NCBI RefSeq assembly: GCF_002968295.1
Contig: NZ_CP134399.1
Coordinates: forward strand, 372,001 to 436,000
Source of the DNA: Mycobacterium sp. ITM-2016-00317
GTDB lineage: Bacteria; Actinomycetota; Actinomycetes; Mycobacteriales; Mycobacteriaceae
Direction of reading: 5' to 3'
DNA length: 64,000 bases
Shown here one piece after another: positions 17,936-27,663 of this stretch. Each line of letters starts with the position of its first letter. Position 1 is the stretch's first letter. The notes under the pieces were generated by a model. The model saw only the letters and a program-made list of their open reading frames with translations, had not been told where the DNA came from and did no database searches. The translations under genes were made by a program, and so were the position numbers.

Positions 17936-19279
17936 ATGAGTTCGCCACTGATAGATGCCACTCTGGCCTCCTCCCGCACCCCGAACGCTGCGGATCTCAT
18001 GGCCGCGGATTCGCGGCACGTCATCCACGGCTTCAGTCCGTTCGGTGACCGGACGCCCGGCCCCGTTTTCGCGTCCGGACGCGGGATCACGCTGACCGAT
18101 GTGGACGGTCAGGACTGGATCGACGCCTGCGCCGGCCAGGCCAACGTCAGCCTGGGATACGGCCGCACCGACCTGGCCGACGTGGTCGCCGACGCGCTGC
18201 GCGAGTTGACCTTCGGCACGCACTTCTACCAGCGGCGCAGCCATGTCGGCGCCGCTCGGCTGGCCGAACGGCTGGCCGAGGTGACCCCGGCCGGACTCGA
18301 TCAGTTCGTGTTCATGCTCGGTGGCTCCGACGCGGTGGACACCGCGATCAAGATCGCGCGGTTCGCGAACATCGCCGCGGGCCTGCCCGAGAAGATCCAC
18401 ATCATCGGCCGGTGGAACAGCTACCACGGCGTCACCTATGGCGGGGCCAGCCTCACCGGCGATCCGGCCATGTGGCGCAATATCGGGCCCCGGCTGGAAG
18501 GTTTCTCCCACATCGATCAGCCGGAGGCCGACTCCGTGGGCGCCGCGCGCCTGCTGGAGGACGAGATCCTGCGCATCGGTGCGGACAAGGTCGCTGCTTT
18601 CATGGCCGAGCCGATCTCGACTCCGAACGGGATCGTCGTGCCGCCGGATGACTACTGGCCTCAGATCCGCGAGATCTGTGATCGCTACGACATTCTGCTG
18701 ATCAGTGACGAGGTGCTGACCGGATTCGGTCGCACCGGAAGAATGTTCGCGGTGGAGAACTGGGATCTGCGCCCCGACATCCTGACCATGTCCAAGGCGA
18801 TCACCGCCGGATTCTTCCCGCTGGCGGTCGTGGCGATCAGTGCAGAACTGCGGGACCGCTTGTCGGCCAGCGACGACGCCTTCGTCCACGGCGTGACCGC
18901 CGGTGGCCACCCCGCCGCCTGCGCCGCCGCGCTGGCCACCCTGGACATCTACGAACGCGAGAATGTCCTGGCTCACTGCATCACGGCCGGGCAGTACCTC
19001 TCGACGCGGCTGCATGCCCTCGCTGATGCTTACCCTGTACTCGACAAGAGCAGCGTCCGGGGTATCGGGATGATGCACGCAGTCGACCTCGACGCCGACA
19101 CCGTCGATCCGGGCTATGGCGCGGCCCTGCACGCCGAGTTCATCAGGCAGCGGGTCTTCGTGCGGACCTACCGCAACAACCAGACCATCGGGTTGCTGCC
19201 GTCGTTGACGCTGAGCACCGAGGATGTCGACGCCATCACCGGGCGCATGGCGGCCGCGCTGGACGTCACCCGACCGTAG
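17936..19279 (+). CDS. Class III (omega) aminotransferase
   Basis: 447-residue PLP enzyme of fold type I. It resembles diaminobutyrate/beta-alanine/4-aminobutyrate type aminotransferases (class-III group). Seen: HVIHGFSPFG N-terminal motif, GSDAVDTAIKIAR phosphate-binding region, LLISDEVLTGFGRTG with the PLP-pyridine Asp, and the Schiff-base lysine in TMSKAITAGFFPL. ATG 17936 begins the family match. It is followed 64 bases later by an aldehyde dehydrogenase, the classic pair that turns a terminal amine into an acid. It probably transfers the amino group left after dealkylation of the pathway substrate (inference). Confidence 0.92.
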   Translation: MSSPLIDATLASSRTPNAADLMAADSRHVIHGFSPFGDRTPGPVFASGRGITLTDVDGQDWIDACAGQANVSLGYGRTDLADVVADALRELTFGTHFYQRRSHVGAARLAERLAEVTPAGLDQFVFMLGGSDAVDTAIKIARFANIAAGLPEKIHIIGRWNSYHGVTYGGASLTGDPAMWRNIGPRLEGFSHIDQPEADSVGAARLLEDEILRIGADKVAAFMAEPISTPNGIVVPPDDYWPQIREICDRYDILLISDEVLTGFGRTGRMFAVENWDLRPDILTMSKAITAGFFPLAVVAISAELRDRLSASDDAFVHGVTAGGHPAACAAALATLDIYERENVLAHCITAGQYLSTRLHALADAYPVLDKSSVRGIGMMHAVDLDADTVDPGYGAALHAEFIRQRVFVRTYRNNQTIGLLPSLTLSTEDVDAITGRMAAALDVTRP

Positions 19280-19343
19280 ACCGGTAGGGCCGACCGACCT
19301 CCCCGACTGAGCACGTTTCATACGGCAAACGGAAAGAAAGAAC

Positions 19344-20840
19344 ATGACGGAAACCACCAAAAGCTCACTCATCGAACGCGTTCCGAGCCTGGAGCGCCTG
19401 ACGCGGCCATTCATCGACGGCGACTACGTCGACGCCCGCTCGTCCGGCACGTTCGAGAACATCAGCCCCGTCAACGGCGACCGGCTGCCCGATGTGGCCT
19501 CGGGTGATGCCGCTGATATCGATGCTGCGGTGGCTTCGGCCCGCAAGAGCTTCGAACTGGGCGACTGGCGGCGGCGCACGCCGCGCGAGCGCAAGCTCGT
19601 GCTGCAACGGTTCGGCCGTATCCTCCGCGACAACACCGAGGAACTCGCCGCGCTGCTGGCTGTCGAGATGGGCAAGCCGATCAAGGACGGCCGGTGGGAG
19701 ACCGACTTCAGCGCCACCGTCCTGGAGTGGTTCGGTGAGGCTGTCGACCATCTGTACGACGAGGTCGCGCCCATCGGTGAGGTCGGTCACGCCACGATCA
19801 CCAGGGTCCCCGTGGGTGTCGCCGGCGCCATCATTCCGTGGAACTACCCATTGCTGATGGCTGCGGTGAAGATCGCACCGGCGCTGGCTTCGGGCAACTC
19901 CGTGGTCCTCAAGCCCGCCGAGCAGACGCCGGCGATCGCGTTGCGGGTGGCAGAACTGGCGCTGGAGGCGGGCGTGCCCGCGGGTGTGCTCAATGTCGTT
20001 CCCGGACTGGGCCACACGGCAGGAAAGGCCCTCGCCGAACATCTGGATGTCGACGCGATCGGCTTCACCGGATCGACCAGCGTGGGCCGCTTGGTCATGA
20101 AGGCGGCCGCCGAGTCCAATCTGAAGAAGGTCTCGCTTGAGCTCGGCGGCAAGTCGCCGGCGCTGGTCCTCGCCGACGCCGCCGACATGCTCGACCTGGT
20201 TGCCGCGAAAACCGCGGAGTCCATTTTCGGGAACGCCGGGCAGATGTGTGACTCCAGTTCGCGGCTGATCATCCACGAATCTCTCGTCGACGAGGTTGTC
20301 GATCGTTTGGGTGCGGTGGCAGCCGACTGGCAGCCCGGCGACCCCTTCGACGATGCCACCACCATGGGTGCCATCATCGAGGCCCGGCAGCTGGAGCGGA
20401 TCATGGGCTTCATCGCCGGCGCTGAGCCCGGTGGCGCGTCAATCGCCCACGGTGGCAAGCAAGTTCGCCAGGAGACCGGCGGGTTCTATGTGGAGCCGAC
20501 GGTCATCCGGGGAGTCACCAACGACATGGCGATTGCACGGGACGAGATCTTCGGGCCGGTGCTCTCGGTCATCACCTTCTCCGATGACGAAGAGGGTCTG
20601 CGGATCGCCAACGACACTTCTTACGGGCTGGCCGCGAAGATGTGGACCGGCGACTTGAAGAAGGCCCACCGGATCTCCCGGGAGCTGCGCGCGGGCGCGG
20701 TGTTGGTCAACGGTGATGAACTCTTCGACGTCACGTTGCCGCACGGGGGCTTCAAGATGTCCGGTATCGGCCGCGACTACTCGCATCACGCCTTCGACAA
20801 CTGGACCCAGCTGAAGTCGACCTACATCAACCTGTTGTGA
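19344..20840 (+). CDS. Aldehyde dehydrogenase
   Basis: 498-residue NAD(P)-dependent ALDH, most like aminobutyraldehyde/betaine-aldehyde types. PWNYPLLMAAVKIAPALA, GFTGSTSVGR, the catalytic Glu in LELGGKSPALV and the catalytic Cys in GNAGQMCDSSSRL are all present, as is the C-terminal SGIGRDYSHHAF. GAAAGAAAG precedes the ATG. It is paired with the class III aminotransferase. Amine-aldehyde oxidation is the natural role; the exact aldehyde is unknown. Confidence 0.93.
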   Translation: MTETTKSSLIERVPSLERLTRPFIDGDYVDARSSGTFENISPVNGDRLPDVASGDAADIDAAVASARKSFELGDWRRRTPRERKLVLQRFGRILRDNTEELAALLAVEMGKPIKDGRWETDFSATVLEWFGEAVDHLYDEVAPIGEVGHATITRVPVGVAGAIIPWNYPLLMAAVKIAPALASGNSVVLKPAEQTPAIALRVAELALEAGVPAGVLNVVPGLGHTAGKALAEHLDVDAIGFTGSTSVGRLVMKAAAESNLKKVSLELGGKSPALVLADAADMLDLVAAKTAESIFGNAGQMCDSSSRLIIHESLVDEVVDRLGAVAADWQPGDPFDDATTMGAIIEARQLERIMGFIAGAEPGGASIAHGGKQVRQETGGFYVEPTVIRGVTNDMAIARDEIFGPVLSVITFSDDEEGLRIANDTSYGLAAKMWTGDLKKAHRISRELRAGAVLVNGDELFDVTLPHGGFKMSGIGRDYSHHAFDNWTQLKSTYINLL

Positions 20841-20850
20841 GAATCTGAAT

Positions 20851-20888
20851 CGTCTGCCGCCGTGGGTATCTGCCCGCGGCGGCAGACG
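20851..20888. terminator. Bidirectional terminator hairpin
   Basis: CGTCTGCCGCCG (20851-20862) pairs perfectly with CGGCGGCAGACG (20877-20888) around a 14-base loop. It lies between the convergent aldehyde-dehydrogenase and PucR genes. Confidence 0.8.
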
Positions 20889-20906
20889 TCGTTCCGGGGT
20901 CCGGTG

Positions 20907-22520
20907 TCAGATCTGACCGGTGGGGATGTGGCTGAGCACCCGCAGCGCGAGGTGCAATCCCAGTCGGACGTCCGAGTCGTCCAGATCGACGCCGAGCAGC
21001 GACTGGATCCGCTCCACGCGGTTGTAGAGCGACTGCCGCTCCAGGTGCAGCGCCCGCGCGGTCTCGGCCTTCTGGCCGTGCTGCTCCAGCAGCACCTGCA
21101 GGGTCTTGACCAGTTGAGTGCGTCGCTGCGCGTCGTAGGCGACCAGACGTTCCAGTCGCAGCCGGGCGAAACGTTCCAGGTCGGGGTTGTCGCGCAGACT
21201 CCAGATCAGACGATCCAGATCGAGGTCGGTGGCGTCGTGCCACGCGCGCGGCGGGCTGTGCAACGCGCCGTCCAGCGCCTCCACCGCCACGGCCAGCCCC
21301 TCGATTGCGGCCTGCCAGGTGTGCACCGCGGGACCGACCGACAGTACCGCCGAATGCGGCTCGCCGAGGTGGCGCTTGGCGGCGTCCTGGATGACCTGGG
21401 CGACTCTGTCGGCGATGCGGCCGCGGTTGCCGACATCTTCGACACCGATCATCATCAGCGTCGGGTTGGCCGTGGAGGCTTCATCGATCAGTGCGGGTAT
21501 GCCGATGCCCTCCAGCTCGGCTTTGACGTCGCGCCAGACCTGGCGCCACTGATGGTCCTCGGACGCGATGGTTGCGGCCCGATGATGGCGCGCGGGCCGG
21601 ACTGCGAGGGAGATGAGCACCGGGGACGTGAAGCCGAGGGCGACCGCACGCGCCTCGGCGGCCAACGGATCGATCGAGCCGGCAAGAAGCGAGGTCAGGA
21701 CGCCGCCGTGGCGGCCGTGGTCGGCGAACACGGCGTCTCGTCGGCGGTTGCCGATCACGATCAGACTCACCACCTGCGCGGCGCGTTCCAACGCGACGGT
21801 CGCCGCCTCGTCGAACTCGCCGCTGATGCCCAGAGCGACCAGCCGGCCGTCCCTGGCTCCGTCGATGGTCAGATGCCTTTCGATCCACGGCGGCGCGGTA
21901 TCGACAGCACGTGCCATCAGCTCCCAACTCGCGGTGACATCGCGATCGGTCATCCCGTTGAGCGCTCGATAGACGAATCCACCGTCGGCGCGTTCGTAGA
22001 CGACGGGGTTCCCGACGGCAGCAGCCACGGCATCAAGGACTTCGGCGATACCGCCACCGCCGAGGACGAGGTCCGTCAGATGTTGCTGAAGTTCTTGCGC
22101 CTGATCCAGCAGGGTGATCTTGTGGTTGACGATCTGCGTGTGAATCGCCTCGGTGACGTCGATGAAGGCAACCGGCAAATGCAAGGCAATGAGCGTGAAA
22201 TCACGCTTGTGGCATTCATCGATGATATGCCGGGGCACGCTACGGAAGTGGGAGCCGAGCTCAAGCACCATCGCGGCGACACCGCGTTCGGACAGCTCCG
22301 CGATGAGACGGCGATCGGCGGATTCCGGACCGGCAAACATGCGGCCTTCGGTGAGCACCAGCTCACCGCCACGGAGAACCGACGCGATGTCGCGAACCTC
22401 GACGACGTGCACCCAACGGACCGGGCGATCGAGGTCGGCGTGGCCCGCCACCACCTCGGGCGCGCCCCCCCGAAGCGCGGGCAACGCCAGTGCTTCACGA
22501 ACGGTGAGAGATTCCGACAC
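20907..22520 (-). CDS. PucR-family transcriptional regulator
   Basis: 537 residues from GTG 22520 (VSESLTVREALALPALRGG), which begins exactly at the PucR N-terminal ligand-binding domain. A middle GGDEF-like/CdaR region follows, and the C-terminal PucR HTH reads LLEQHGQKAETARALHLERQSLYNRVERIQSLLG. PucR proteins control purine and amine catabolic genes in actinobacteria. It is divergent from the dimethylformamidase-like gene (189-base shared gap) and convergent with the first aldehyde dehydrogenase, so the amine block is its likely target. Confidence 0.92.
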   Translation of the reverse strand: MSESLTVREALALPALRGGAPEVVAGHADLDRPVRWVHVVEVRDIASVLRGGELVLTEGRMFAGPESADRRLIAELSERGVAAMVLELGSHFRSVPRHIIDECHKRDFTLIALHLPVAFIDVTEAIHTQIVNHKITLLDQAQELQQHLTDLVLGGGGIAEVLDAVAAAVGNPVVYERADGGFVYRALNGMTDRDVTASWELMARAVDTAPPWIERHLTIDGARDGRLVALGISGEFDEAATVALERAAQVVSLIVIGNRRRDAVFADHGRHGGVLTSLLAGSIDPLAAEARAVALGFTSPVLISLAVRPARHHRAATIASEDHQWRQVWRDVKAELEGIGIPALIDEASTANPTLMMIGVEDVGNRGRIADRVAQVIQDAAKRHLGEPHSAVLSVGPAVHTWQAAIEGLAVAVEALDGALHSPPRAWHDATDLDLDRLIWSLRDNPDLERFARLRLERLVAYDAQRRTQLVKTLQVLLEQHGQKAETARALHLERQSLYNRVERIQSLLGVDLDDSDVRLGLHLALRVLSHIPTGQI

Positions 22521-22709
22521 AGAACCATTGTGTCTGAACCATCCGTTGTGGCCGCAGTCCCAACCTGAGCTTCTGACACTCTGTCGTGCAGCAGTGCGAG
22601 ATGCATGACAGCGCGGGGGTGCGCCGGGCACGACTTCTGCCGCACCATTACGGGGCTTACGTCTGTCCGAGCGGTACGCCTGTCGTTGCAATGTGTAAGG
22701 AGCCTGGTG

Positions 22710-24899
22710 ATGAGCATGCCGATCGTCGGGTATACCGATCGCCTCACAGTTGAACCCGGCCAGACGGTCGACTTCAAGATCAGTTGTGACGCCCCGACTT
22801 TCACCGCGTCGCTGGTGCGCCTGATCCACGGCGACGTCAATCCGGCGGGCCCCGGCTTCAAAGCCCAGCCCATCGCATCCAGCATCGACGGCATCCATCC
22901 CGGTCAACACCAGTCGCTGTCTGCAGGGTCGTATGTGCGAGTCCCGTATCGAAGCGGGTTGACTCCAGTCGGTAACTTCACCGTCCAGCTCTGGATCTGG
23001 CCGACCCTGCCGACAGGCGGTCACCAGACCCTTCTCTCCCAAGGCTGCCTGAGTGACGGCGGCTACGCGTTACGGATCGAGGAGGGGCAGGTCACCTTTC
23101 GCGTGGGCAGCCACGTGCTCACCGTGCCGCACGCGCTCGTTGCGCGCAGGTGGTACTCGGTGGCCGCAGTGGTCGACGTCACGGCAGGCGAGGTGCGACT
23201 CGATGTGGTGCCGAAGGCGATCAACCACGCAGCCGAGCATCATCGGGTGGTTGGTCCGGTCGGCCTGTCACCGGCCGGGGAGGCCGACGTGGTCATCGGT
23301 GCCGAACAAGTCGAGTCTGCGGTGATCGGCAACTACTACAACGGCAAGATCGACGCGCCGCGCATCTATGACTCCGCGTTGAGCGAGTCCGCGCTGGAGG
23401 CGATCAGTCGGGACTCCGCACTGGAAGTTCAAGTCTCCCCGTTGGCGGCCTGGGACTTCGCCAGGGACATCAGCAACTGGACAGTGACCGACACCGTCGG
23501 CGACTTCCACGGGCATACGGTCAACAAGCCGATGCGGGGCGCCACCGGGCATAACTGGGACGGCACGGAGACGGCATGGCCACACGCGCCGGCGCAATAC
23601 GGCGCCATCCACTTTCACGACGACGACCTCGCCGACGCGGGTTGGGCGACGACGTTTCAGTGGACGGTTCCCGAGGATCTACCGAGTGCGGTCTATGCGG
23701 CACATGTGCAGACCGGCGACGCCGAGGACTACATCCCGGTTTTCGTGCGGCCGCGCCGTGGTGCACCCACAGCAAAGATCGCCTTGCTCATCCCGACATT
23801 CAGCTACCTCGCCTACGCCAACGAGCAACTCCTCAACAACCCGCTGCTGACGGACAAGGGCGACTACCCCTCGCAGGTCCAGGATCGCTACATCGTCGAG
23901 AACGGGCTGCTCAGTCTCTACGACAAGCACAGCGACGGAACCGGAGTCTGTTACTCGTCGCGCCTGCGACCGGTGGTCAACATGCGCCCCAAGTGCAACA
24001 TGGCCTGGCTCGACGGTGGGAAGGGGTCGCCGCACCAGTTCAACGCCGACCTGCACATCGTCGACTGGCTGCACGAACACGGCTATGACGTCGACATCTA
24101 CACCGATGAGGATCTGCACCGGGAAGGCAGTGCGCTGCTCGCGCCGTACAACGTCGTGCTGACAGGCACCCATGCCGAGTACTGGTCAGCCGAGATGCTC
24201 GATGCCACGCAAGACTATCTGCGCGAGGGCGGCCGGCTGATGTCGTTGTCCGGCAACGGAATGTACTGGGTGACCCAACTGGACCCGGAGACGGGCACAA
24301 GCATCGAGATCCGTCGCCGCGGACCGGCAACCCGCATGTGGGAACCCGAACCCGGTGAGGCGCACCTGAGTAGCACCGGTGAGCTCGGAGGTCTCTGGCG
24401 TTTTCGGGGACGCGGACCGCACACGTGGATCGGAGCCGGGCACACCGCTGAAACAGCGGGAACCGGACGGCCCTACCGGCGCACGGAGCAGAGCTATGAC
24501 CCAGAATTCTCTTTCGTGTTCGACGGCGTCGACGGCGACACAATCGGTGACATTCCCTGTCTGGTCAATTCACACGGCGCGGCCGGTTTCGAGTTCGATC
24601 GAGCCGACACGGCCGTCGGGTCCCCGGTGGAGACCGTAATCCTGGCCACCGCCGACGGATTCGACGATGACGCGCAGGGCACCATCGAGGATGTCCTGCT
24701 GTCCGATTCGATGCAGGGCGGTACGCAAAGCCCGCTGGTCCGGGCGGACATGACGCTGTTGACGTATCCCGCAGGCGGGGCTGTCTTCGCCGTGAGCTCG
24801 ATCGCATGGAGCGGGTGTCTCTCCTACAACGGATACGACAACGACGTGTCACGGATCACGCGCAATGTGCTTGAGGCGTACGCCGCCGACAGGGCCTAG
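22710..24899 (+). CDS. N,N-dimethylformamidase-like large subunit
   Basis: 729 residues, collinear with the large subunit of N,N-dimethylformamidase (DMFase). An N-terminal domain with LVRLIHGDVNPAGPG, a LamG-like lectin domain at about 80-235 (YNGKIDAPRIYDSALS), WDF and HNWDG linkers, then the catalytic domain. DMFase uses a mononuclear iron held by two tyrosines and one carboxylate. The matching residues here are in FSYLAYANEQ (Tyr366 or Tyr369), LYDKHSDG (Tyr404) and GTHAEYW (Glu490). The C-terminal SYNGYDNDVSRITRNVL is also shared. TAAGGAG precedes ATG 22710. No gene for the ~130-residue small subunit of known DMFases is seen anywhere in the window. The substrate may be a larger dialkyl amide (inference). 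Confidence 0.9.
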   Translation: MSMPIVGYTDRLTVEPGQTVDFKISCDAPTFTASLVRLIHGDVNPAGPGFKAQPIASSIDGIHPGQHQSLSAGSYVRVPYRSGLTPVGNFTVQLWIWPTLPTGGHQTLLSQGCLSDGGYALRIEEGQVTFRVGSHVLTVPHALVARRWYSVAAVVDVTAGEVRLDVVPKAINHAAEHHRVVGPVGLSPAGEADVVIGAEQVESAVIGNYYNGKIDAPRIYDSALSESALEAISRDSALEVQVSPLAAWDFARDISNWTVTDTVGDFHGHTVNKPMRGATGHNWDGTETAWPHAPAQYGAIHFHDDDLADAGWATTFQWTVPEDLPSAVYAAHVQTGDAEDYIPVFVRPRRGAPTAKIALLIPTFSYLAYANEQLLNNPLLTDKGDYPSQVQDRYIVENGLLSLYDKHSDGTGVCYSSRLRPVVNMRPKCNMAWLDGGKGSPHQFNADLHIVDWLHEHGYDVDIYTDEDLHREGSALLAPYNVVLTGTHAEYWSAEMLDATQDYLREGGRLMSLSGNGMYWVTQLDPETGTSIEIRRRGPATRMWEPEPGEAHLSSTGELGGLWRFRGRGPHTWIGAGHTAETAGTGRPYRRTEQSYDPEFSFVFDGVDGDTIGDIPCLVNSHGAAGFEFDRADTAVGSPVETVILATADGFDDDAQGTIEDVLLSDSMQGGTQSPLVRADMTLLTYPAGGAVFAVSSIAWSGCLSYNGYDNDVSRITRNVLEAYAADRA

Positions 24900-24994
24900 A
24901 TCGAGCGGCGAGTGCCGCGATCGTCCTCCGTTGCATGGCTGCCGCGGCACATTCTCCTGCACCCAACCTGTACGAACTGAGAGGCTCATCACCC

Positions 24995-26386
24995 ATGGTC
25001 AACGTCGAAACGACAAACCCGGCAACAGAACAGCTACTCGGCAGCTATGCGGCCATGACGGACGCCGAGATCGACGCCGCAGTACACCGCGCCGAGCGGG
25101 CTTACCGGGAATGGGCGACGTGGACCATCGATCGGCGGGCCACCGTCATCGCTGCCGCCGCACAACTGTTGCGCAGCGAGATCGAGGAACTCGCGTTGCT
25201 GATCACCCGGGAGATGGGTAAACCTCTCGCCGAGTCGCGAGCCGAGATCGGCAAATGCGCGCTCGGACTGGACTACTACGCCGAGAACGCGTCACGCCTG
25301 CTTGCCGATTCCGTCTACGAGACAGCCGCGGACCGGAGTTGGGTGTCATACGAGCCCCTTGGTGTCGTGCTCGCTGTCATGCCGTGGAACTTCCCGCTGT
25401 GGCAGGTGTTCCGCTTTGCGGGACCGGCATTGATGGCCGGTAACGCCGCTGTGTTGAAGCATTCCCCGAACACCACGGGGGCAGCACTGGCGGCAGAGCG
25501 CATCATCGAGGCGGCGGGTGCCCCAACCGGACTGCTGACTGCGCTGATCGTGGCCGAGAGCGACGTCGCCGATGTCACCGCACGGCTGATCGACGATGAC
25601 CGAATCGCCGCGGTCACCCTGACCGGCAGCGAGCGCGCAGGCGCCGCGGTCGGTTCGTGCGCCGGCCGGTCCATCAAGAAGTCGGTGCTGGAGCTGGGCG
25701 GCTCTGACCCCTTCATCGTCCTCGCCGACGCCGACATCGAGACAGTAGTTGCCCATGCCGTGAAGGCCCGCTTCCTCAATGCTGGTCAAAGTTGCATCTC
25801 GCCAAAGCGATTCATCGTCGACGCGCGGGTTGCTGATGACTTCGTCGCAGGAATGCAGCGGTCGCTGTCGGCGCTCACGGTGGGGGATCCGGAGGACCCC
25901 GCAACCGACATCGGGCCGATGGCCAGACGTGATCTGCGCGACCTCGTCGCCGGGCAGTTGGCTGAAACGCTGTGCGCGGGTGCGGACCTGATCGCCGGCG
26001 GTGCGCCGGTACCTGATCGCATCGGGTGGTTCTTCCAGCCCACCCTCATCGCCGACGTGCGCCCGGGCAGCCCGGCTTACGAGGAGGAGATCTTCGGCCC
26101 CGTGGCCGCGGTCCTGACCTTCGACAGTGATGACGAAGCAGTGCGTATCGCGAACGCCACTCGATACGGCCTGGGAGCCAGCGTGTGGGGTGCGGATCTC
26201 GACAAGGCGGCCCATATCGGACGCCAGGTGGTGTCGGGAGCCTGTTTCATCAACGCCCCGGTCGCCTCGGACGTTCGCATACCGTTCGGAGGCGCCAAGC
26301 GCAGCGGGTTCGGTCGTGAGCTGGCAGACGCGGGAATCCGCGAGTTCGTCAACGCCCGCACCTGGTGGATCAACGACGACGCCTAG
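24995..26386 (+). CDS. Aldehyde dehydrogenase, succinate-semialdehyde type
   Basis: 463 residues, shorter than the first ALDH and closest in plan to the GabD2-like group (NPATEQLLGSY start, YEPLGVVLAVMPWNFPLWQVFRF). The catalytic Glu (VLELGGSDPFIV) and Cys (LNAGQSCISPKRFI) are present. GAGAGG precedes ATG 24995; upstream in-frame residues have no family match. It is co-directional with the DMFase-like gene, 95 bases downstream. It probably oxidises a semialdehyde or short aldehyde from the same pathway. Confidence 0.92.
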   Translation: MVNVETTNPATEQLLGSYAAMTDAEIDAAVHRAERAYREWATWTIDRRATVIAAAAQLLRSEIEELALLITREMGKPLAESRAEIGKCALGLDYYAENASRLLADSVYETAADRSWVSYEPLGVVLAVMPWNFPLWQVFRFAGPALMAGNAAVLKHSPNTTGAALAAERIIEAAGAPTGLLTALIVAESDVADVTARLIDDDRIAAVTLTGSERAGAAVGSCAGRSIKKSVLELGGSDPFIVLADADIETVVAHAVKARFLNAGQSCISPKRFIVDARVADDFVAGMQRSLSALTVGDPEDPATDIGPMARRDLRDLVAGQLAETLCAGADLIAGGAPVPDRIGWFFQPTLIADVRPGSPAYEEEIFGPVAAVLTFDSDDEAVRIANATRYGLGASVWGADLDKAAHIGRQVVSGACFINAPVASDVRIPFGGAKRSGFGRELADAGIREFVNARTWWINDDA

Positions 26387-26548
26387 GCCCGAAAGGGCGG
26401 TGGCCCTGCGCGGTTGACGCAGTGTGGGCCGCGCGGCTTGGTTCAGTTGACATTTACGTGTGGTGACCTCCTTCACCCTGGTGGCGAGGATGTGATGCGA
26501 AGTGACTCGTCGTACTTACGTCATCAGTTCTCCTGAAGGAGCCTGCAC

Positions 26549-27663
26549 GTGTCCGTGATCGACCACGAAAACTACTTCACCAGCCTGCCGCGCGACTACT
26601 ACCTCGACGACGGCCGGTTCGCCGACGAACTGACCCGGGTGTGGAACACGCAGTAGGTCTGCGCACGGCATGTCTCGCAGATCCCCGGGCGGGGCGACTA
26701 TTTCACCTTCGACATCGGCCCCGAAAGCGTCCTCGTGGTACGCGACGAGGATGCCCTTCGCGCCGTCCACAATGTCTGCCGGACCGGGGACTCCGGCTCT
26801 GCGATCAACCGACTGGCCGGGTCGGCCGCAGGATCGTCTGTCCGTACCACTCGTGGAGCTACGGCCTGGACGGCAAACTGCTGAAGGCGACAAGGCAAGC
26901 CGACGGTGAGTTCTTCGACTATCGCGACTTCGGCCTGTTCACCGTTCATGTGGATGTCTGGCAAGGCTTCATCTTCGTGAGTCTCGCTGACGAGGCGCCG
27001 GCTCCGGTGGCGTCGATGATCGATGACAAGGCCACCGCGGATATGGCGCTGCTGGATCCGACGCGGCTCAAGATCGCCCACGAGATCACCTACTACGCCG
27101 ATGCGAACTGGAAGCTGCTACTCGAGAACGGTGTCGAGTGCTACCACTGTCCCTCGGTGCATCCGGAGTTCTGCGTTTCGCTTGACTCCCAGGAGTAGGC
27201 GACCTGGTCCAGGGTTTGGTCATCCCGGTCAAGCACGAGCTGGAATCGCTGTCGATGACCGGTAGCTACGTGTCGAAGAAGTTGCTCGGTGAGTTCGGCT
27301 GTGGTGCAACCGTTCCCGATGACTTCGGAGCCGGATTCATGACGCAACCGGGATACGCATGGGGCGGTTTTCATCCCGACTACGGGATGGTCGCCAGCAC
27401 CCTGCCGATCTCGCCGACCAGGTCCAAGATGATCTTGTTGGTGGTTTGTGCACGAGGACGCCGAGGAAGGCGTCGACTACGACGTCGATGAGCTCGTCAA
27501 GCTCTGGGACATCACCAACATTCAGGACCTGCACATCCAGGAGCGCCAGCAACGCGGACTGTCCTCGCAGCGCTATCTTCCCGGACCCAATTCGCCGTCG
27601 CAGGAGCCCGGTATCCGGGCCGCGCTGCGCAAGTACCTGGAAATGATGGGAGAACCGAACTGA
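26549..27663 (+). pseudogene. Rieske oxygenase alpha subunit, choline/betaine-monooxygenase-like, inactivated
   Basis: GTG 26549 with GAAGGAG upstream opens a Rieske non-heme iron oxygenase (ENYFTSLPRDYYLDDGRF). A TAG at 26654-26656 replaces the Trp expected in TQWVCA. One base is missing near 26777 in the CxH motif, so the CRHRG His is lost and the frame moves. The second Rieske half (CPYHSWSYGLDGKLLKATR) and the iron-site motif NWKLLLENGVECYHC with HPEF are readable in frame 1 until a further stop at 27196-27198. The remaining C-terminus is spread over two frames and ends MMGEPN at 27663. The ECYHC..HPEF pattern is that of carnitine, betaine and choline monooxygenases. The number of lesions makes sequencing error unlikely as the sole cause. 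Confidence 0.85.

Noticed and set aside
22575..22585. GACA-CTC-TGTC mini-palindrome in the PucR/DMFase gap as operator
   Set aside because: Four-base arms occur by chance often in such sequence; only the resemblance to the 47-bp element was kept as a weak note.
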